From assembly GCA_019649035.1 (NCBI GenBank), contig BMAT01007653.1, positions 158,688-185,727 of the forward strand: a stretch of DNA of 27,040 nt. Direction: 5' to 3'. The stretch comes from Elysia marginata (Eukaryota; Mollusca; Gastropoda; Plakobranchidae). The notes below the pieces were generated by a model. It saw only the letters and a program-made list of their open reading frames with translations, had not been told where the DNA came from and made no database searches. The first letter of the stretch is position 1; each line of letters begins with the position of its first letter. A program made the translations under genes and the position numbers. Of this stretch, positions 23,401 through 27,040 are shown in pieces.

Positions 23401-24890
23401 ATACTCCGTGTAGTTCTAGGCCTAGTCATGAATAAAGTTATCTTACGATAATACGAACACATGGTTCTATGACTGCTCAAAACATCGAGAGTCCTTTGTT
23501 ATCCTTTCTTACATTTCATCTAGATCTAGCCCCGAGCAATCTTGTGCACTTCGCCTTTTTTAGCCAAGAGCGATCTTGTTCAGTGATATTTCATATTGTG
23601 ATTGCTGCACCTCGTTGACCTTTCTAGATCTGTTTAATTTTCAAGCAAGTGCCAGGCTATATGCTTTTAAAAACTCTTAGATCTAGTACACACAGTAGTA
23701 GTCTTACTCTTCAAATCTAGATTAGATCTATTCTATTTCTCTATAGATCTAGATTAGACATGGAGTTAGTCATTAACTGACTTAGCCTTACTGGCTTACA
23801 CTGGAAAATCTAGATCTAGACTCTAGTAACATTTGCTAACAATCTAGATTATGATCATGGTGGCCTTTCCAATTCTAGATCTAGCCCAAATTAAGTTCTT
23901 GGATCGGAAGTCTACAACATCACATTGTTTCTATTTCAAAGAACAAGTGAAGGAGAAAGACATGATCAATGGAGGCTTTTATTCTTGTTATAGCAGGAAA
24001 AATTTTGGACAAGGATGGTGTTGCATGATGTTTGCTGTGTAATAGGAGAGTTTCTTACCAAACTGGTGGCAAAATCATTTTTGCTAGACACTGAAAGGCT
24101 GGCTTTAGTAATCTGAATAGCGCGCGCTCGGAAACTTCCATAAAAAAAATTTCCTGCTTTTTTCTCATGAGCTGCTTGCATCCCTGGGTAGCTTAGGAAC
24201 CCTGGATATCATGAGTAAAACTCATTGTTTAGAGGAGATCTCAAACGTTAGCTTATTTTTGTTTCAATTTTGGTCCACACATAAGCTGAAGCGGGTCCGT
24301 TAAAGTTGAAAATTTTTCCATACGATTTTGCACAGATTTCTAGACATAGATTCTATATGTAGCTGAGATTTTAGCTCCCTTCTCTTAGAGACAGGGCTTT
24401 ACCTGAGCTGGATGGGCCTAAGCGGGATTTAGTTTAATTTTAAACTTGACAGCTTAGTTTCCATTTCAATTAGTGTCACCGGTAAACAAAAACTTTAGTG
24501 TAGGTGTCAGTGTGGGATGGAAAGGGAATCCAGAAACAATTTCAGGCTATATGAACCAGATTTTGGTAACACGAGAATTGCTTATTTGCTGTCTTGCTTC
24601 TGATATTATGAGTATTTTGTCTGCACTTGCCCCAAATAAGCTTGGTATAAAGGTCCAAATTACCAAGCTTGTCAAGTGTGATAATTTTATCTCTGATAGG
24701 CTTCATAACTTTCATTGCATAGGATCCTAATGCAGCAACTCCAAGCAAAGGGAAGAAAGGGAAAAAAGAGAAAGGTGGCAAGAAAGAGGATGATGAGAAA
24801 GACGGTGCAACAAGCCCTGAGGTTCAAGTCACCAGTGCACAGGAGCAGATGGCAGCAATGAGAGAATCTGGAAAACTGCTAGATCTTCCA
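20412..24890 (+). CDS. EIF5: Eukaryotic translation initiation factor 5, N-terminal half (5 coding exons, partial)
   Basis: eIF5 is the GTPase-activating protein for eIF2 in the scanning 43S complex in the cytoplasm; it triggers GTP hydrolysis and helps set start-codon stringency. Joining 20412-20483, 20775-20856, 21945-22117, 22534-22650 and 24723-24890 gives 612 bases, 204 codons, with no stop and GT/AG at every internal junction. The protein starts [20 protein letters not shown] and matches animal eIF5 nearly residue for residue through the GAP domain. The arginine finger R15 is present, as are K33 and K55. A zinc ribbon follows with C99-P-E-C102 and C122-I-A-C125, spaced as in human eIF5. 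Residues 149-204 are a Lys/Asp/Glu-rich linker. Human eIF5 has about 430 residues, so the C-terminal HEAT (W2) domain that binds eIF2-beta and eIF1 must lie beyond 27040. The start is chosen by homology and its strong context (A at -3, G at +4). It looks intact; identity is essentially certain. Confidence 0.97.
20775..20856 (+). CDS. EIF5: eIF5 coding exon 2 (residues 25-52, phase 1 end)
   Basis: Acceptor ...TTTCACAG precedes 20775 and donor GTGAGT follows 20856. It encodes [20 protein letters not shown] and on to RPPT, the most conserved stretch of the eIF5/eIF2-beta-like fold, with K33. The final T of the exon completes Tyr52 with the first two bases of exon 3. Confidence 0.95.
21022..21326. 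mobile_element. Partial second copy of the 5327-5992 element, in eIF5 intron 2
   Basis: The plus strand begins TGTGGCTGTGATAAAAGGTC preceded by TA and continues with AGACAACTTTTGGTGCA, ATTTCATATT.ATTT and AAAGGTCCC. These are all found in the same order on the minus strand of 5701-5992. The long match includes the block reading TCACTCG at one end and GAGAGTAT-like words at the other. By eye it is about three-quarters identical. The opposite terminus is not found, so the copy is truncated or too diverged. Chance ORFs at 20912-21109 and 21546-21848 fall in and around this repeat. Confidence 0.65.
21945..22117 (+). CDS. EIF5: eIF5 coding exon 3 (residues 52-109)
   Basis: Acceptor CTCTTTAG precedes 21945 and donor GTAAGT follows 22117. 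It encodes [20 protein letters not shown], then [20 protein letters not shown], then [17 protein letters not shown], including K55 and the first zinc knuckle C99/C102. The preceding intron (20857-21944, 1088 bases) carries a partial mobile element at 21022-21326. Confidence 0.96.
22534..22650 (+). CDS. EIF5: eIF5 coding exon 4 (residues 110-148)
   Basis: Acceptor TCAACAG precedes 22534 and donor GTATCT follows 22650. It encodes [20 protein letters not shown] then [19 protein letters not shown], with the second zinc knuckle C122/C125 and the end of the folded N-terminal domain. The preceding intron (22118-22533) is 416 bases and shows no recognised element. Confidence 0.96.
22684..22723. repeat. 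Exact 20-bp tandem duplication in eIF5 intron 4
   Basis: TGTTTTGGTGTCTTTAGTGG occurs twice head to tail, starting 34 bases after the exon 4 donor. A recent replication-slippage product. Confidence 0.95.
23013..24186. mobile_element. hAT-like non-autonomous DNA transposon in eIF5 intron 4
   Basis: CAGGGATGCAAG at 23013-23024 is repeated exactly inverted at 24175-24186. CAG-initial short terminal repeats are typical of hAT elements. GGTAGC abuts both ends (23007-23012 and 24187-24192), a six-base direct repeat; hAT normally makes eight, so class is tentative. Within 80 bases of the left end CCGATT occurs four times plus its complement, like hAT subterminal binding repeats. Near 23332 an ATG opens [13 protein letters not shown], a basic stretch that might be an N-terminal remnant of a transposase, but no transposase domain is seen in the 1174 bases. 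A CTAGATCT cluster (23519-23884) lies inside it. Confidence 0.65.
23519..23884. repeat. CTAGATCT-rich cluster E (inside hAT-like element)
   Basis: Many TCTAGATCTAG words such as ATCTAGATCTAGACTCTAG near 23810. It occupies the middle of the hAT-like element, so the words were carried by that element or grew after insertion. Confidence 0.7.
24638..24670. repeat. Perfect 10-bp hairpin just upstream of eIF5 exon 5
   Basis: AAGCTTGGTA (24638-24647) and TACCAAGCTT (24661-24670) are exact inverted arms around a 13-base loop, 52 bases before the exon 5 acceptor. It sits where branch-point and acceptor recognition occur; any effect on splicing is inference. Confidence 0.6.
24723..24890 (+). CDS. EIF5: eIF5 coding exon 5 (residues 149-204, charged linker)
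   Basis: Acceptor TTGCATAG precedes 24723 and donor GTATGT follows 24890. It begins [19 protein letters not shown], continues KKEDDEKDG, and ends [17 protein letters not shown]. Lys-rich then acidic composition matches the variable linker between the GAP domain and the C-terminal HEAT domain of eIF5. Reading frame and splice sites support it, though this part is poorly conserved. The next intron begins at 24891 and no further exon is seen before the window ends, so it exceeds 2.1 kb. Confidence 0.88.
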
Positions 24891-25570
24891 GTATGTATTT
24901 GTTTTTCAAATTTTTTCTTAAAAAATTAAGCATTTTTTTAAATCTAAAAATGTCAAAACTTTGTTTTTTATTCTTTACATCAGGTGTGTAATGTTTGACG
25001 GTTAATAACAATTTCTTTATTTCGTCTGAAATTTAGAATTAGAATGGTACTTCAGTACCATAACCATATGGTACACATAGTTTAAATTTGTAAAGTTTTG
25101 TTTTTAATGGTGCTTCTGGCATTAAAAAATAATAAATGTTTTTATTATCAGGGATGTAAATCTGTCAGATTTTCTCTTGTTTTTTTGCATATTACTATTT
25201 TAACTTTAAAAAAGTTACTGTAATCCAACACATCCTGTCACGAGCAAGTTACCTCTAAGGCTCATATGTCCCTATAGTTCTATTTATATAAGTTTGTCAT
25301 GCACATTTCCTGTTATTATTTTCCGAAATGTTGTTTTCAACAGTCCTTAATTTCACACTATGAAGAGGACCCAGCTCACTGTGACTGAATCTTCTCTAAA
25401 AACTTTGTTAGCTTGTCAGCTCCCCAAGTGCTGCTGATATTAGAACGATTGAAGCTTCTGAGTTTGCACTACCGTTGCAGCAGACCTAAGCCTAGCTGTG
25501 ATTTTGTCTAGTTTTGTATTGTAGGCTATCTCCCGTCATGCATAGTTTCTAGAAACTTATATATAGGCCT

Positions 25571-25863
25571 TATCTAGAATCTAGCCTAGCTTGATCTCGA
25601 CCAATGCTACAGCTGAGATAGTTGATGAGATCACTCCATGGCACCCTGATTGAAGCTAAATTATACTTAGATCTAGATGATATCAATCTAGATATTTAAC
25701 TTTGATTCCCTAGATCATAAATCTATTACAAAGTTTGGTCTTAATTTGAAGCCCAGGTCAATCTAGATCTGGAATCTAGAATTTTTTTGAGATTCTAGAT
25801 TTAGCTCTCTTTAGTTTCTGATATCCTGATTTAGGCCTAGGTTCTAGATCCAGATCTATCTAT
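25571..25863. repeat. CTAGATCT-rich cluster F
   Basis: About 290 bases of TCTAGA/AGATCT words in eIF5 intron 5, directly preceding the 66-bp minisatellite. Confidence 0.7.
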
Positions 25864-25874
25864 ATTAGATGAGT

Positions 25875-26165
25875 CATAGCTCTAGGTCCAAAAGAATCCT
25901 GCAGCTGCGAGTTCTATTGGCATCCAGGCTTCAAGTATCTCTTGTACCACTACATCTGCAGCTGCTAGCTGTGGTGGCAACAACCAGAACTTAAGACTTA
26001 AGTATCTCTATAATCCCTTGTGCCACTTCATATGCAACTGCTACTTTTAGTGGCAGTCAGAATTTAAGTATCTCTTGTGCCACTACATCTGCAATTGCTA
26101 GGTCTTGTGACAGCCAGAGTTCAGGCATCCCTTGTGCCAATAAAACTGCAGCTGCAAGTAGCCTG
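25875..26165. repeat. Minisatellite of about 66 bp, roughly 5 diverged units
   Basis: Unit starts AAGTATCTC at 25933, 26000 and 26066, and the variant CAGGCATCCC near 26122, follow one another at 57-67 bases; a partial unit precedes at 25875-25932. Each unit has TTGTGCCACTACATCTGCA or close variants, then GCTGCTAG-like and AGTGGCAGNCAGAA-like words. Individual units can be read as Ser/Thr/Ala-rich peptide, but unit lengths shift the frame, so a coding origin is not supported. Lies in eIF5 intron 5. Confidence 0.8.
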
Positions 26166-26169
26166 GGTA

Positions 26170-27040
26170 AATTTTTCTTCCATGGAAAAGGAAAAGCTCT
26201 AATATAGACATGGTTACAGCACCTTCAAAAAAGATTTGTTTAGATCTTAAACTAAAGCTTTATGTTGTCGCTTGATATCTTCAGAACAGCTTTTGTGAAA
26301 ACTAGTTTGGATGACCAGGAATACCCCCAACATTAACCTCATGGTTTTTTGCATTTTCTAAATGAGCTTTTTTTCCTTTGTGATAAATGTGTTTTTTATT
26401 TAAAGTCTATCTTGATTAGATCAAAAGTAATGCTTGATTTTTTTTTAAACCAGCGAATTCAGTGCGAACAGTCAAACCACTCCAAAAGTGATATTTCTGA
26501 CTTGCAGGGTGTTGTCCTGATCCAAAACACAGTTATAGTGAAAAAAATACGCGCTATTTTCAGCTTTTTTATTGGTCATTTACTGTTTTACATCCCTGAA
26601 ATCAACAGGTAGTCTGTAATCACACCAAGGGGCGTCAAATCAGGGGAAAGGTTTCCTTGTATTTATTATTCATGTTGTAGGAGATAAATTCCCTGTTTCC
26701 AACTATCTGGTATGACAAGCGAGTGCATCATTTCATCATATTATGCTTTACAACTATTAGAGCCAATTCAACATTAATTTGCAAGTCTTTACTTAGGCTT
26801 TTTACATCTAACAAACCTCTATCCTCTTGCACCCAAGCAGAAAACCTCTATATCTATTTCTTTTTGCACATGTATTGACTTTTGATTGTGAAGAAAAAAG
26901 AACCCAGTGGTTTGAAGCATTGTCAATGCTAACTAAAGAAAAACATTTGTGTTGAGAGAGTGAGCCAAGAAGATTAAAATGTTGTTAGCAAGGGAAAAAA
27001 AAGGTTGTGGAGAAAAGGTGATGCACAAGAAAATTGAGGA
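26170..27040. other. eIF5 intron 5 continuation, nothing recognised
   Basis: No exon matching the rest of eIF5 (acidic TrpGly-containing linker or HEAT domain) is seen before the window ends. The 87-codon ORF at 26349-26612 has no conserved motif. Confidence 0.5.

Noticed and set aside
25875-26165. Further eIF5 exon encoding a repeat region
   Set aside because: Unit lengths break the frame and eIF5 has no such repeat; it is a minisatellite in the intron.
1-27040. CRISPR array or prokaryotic operon
   Set aside because: No regularly spaced identical repeats; spliced eIF5 gene and LINEs show eukaryotic DNA.

Overview
The window is animal nuclear DNA: AT-rich, intron-bearing, gene-poor, and full of decayed mobile elements and microsatellites. 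The encoded protein is metazoan. The abundance of CTAG/AGATCT palindromes, together with a LINE of a type I associate with molluscs, suggests a gastropod mollusc, but the species assignment is inference. A 24-base run of N marks an assembly gap at 13301-13324.

One gene is certain. The first five coding exons of translation initiation factor eIF5 (plus strand, 20412-24890) give 204 in-frame codons with consensus splice sites. They cover the whole GTPase-activating domain and zinc ribbon and the start of the charged linker. The C-terminal HEAT (W2) half lies beyond the right edge. The visible 5' UTR exon (20243-20411) carries an AUG in poor context whose reading frame overlaps the main start, the arrangement expected for eIF5 autoregulation.

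Layout: 1-1150 AT-rich DNA with a roughly 220-bp direct duplication; 2336-2411 tRNA-derived SINE head; 5327-5992 a TA-flanked inverted-repeat element (Tc1/mariner-type MITE), with a partial relative in eIF5 intron 2 (21022-21326); 6184-7774 a TTA-flanked inverted-repeat element (PIF/Harbinger-like); 8475-8576 a possible orphan first exon; 9270-10640 an old LINE fragment bracketed by two roughly 160-bp direct repeats; 11051-11252 microsatellites; 12625-13115 a large imperfect inverted repeat; 13846-13969 a TATA-like box beside a 57-bp tandem duplication; 15367-18085 a 5'-truncated LINE with recognisable endonuclease and reverse transcriptase motifs; 20243-24890 eIF5, with a 1.17-kb hAT-like element in intron 4 (23013-24186); 25875-26165 a roughly 66-bp minisatellite in intron 5. 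Dense CTAGATCTAG clusters recur at least six times.

No novel multi-gene system is supported. The most informative signals are the eIF5 overlapping uORF, three inverted-repeat elements with inferable ends, and the dispersed CTAGATCT clusters.
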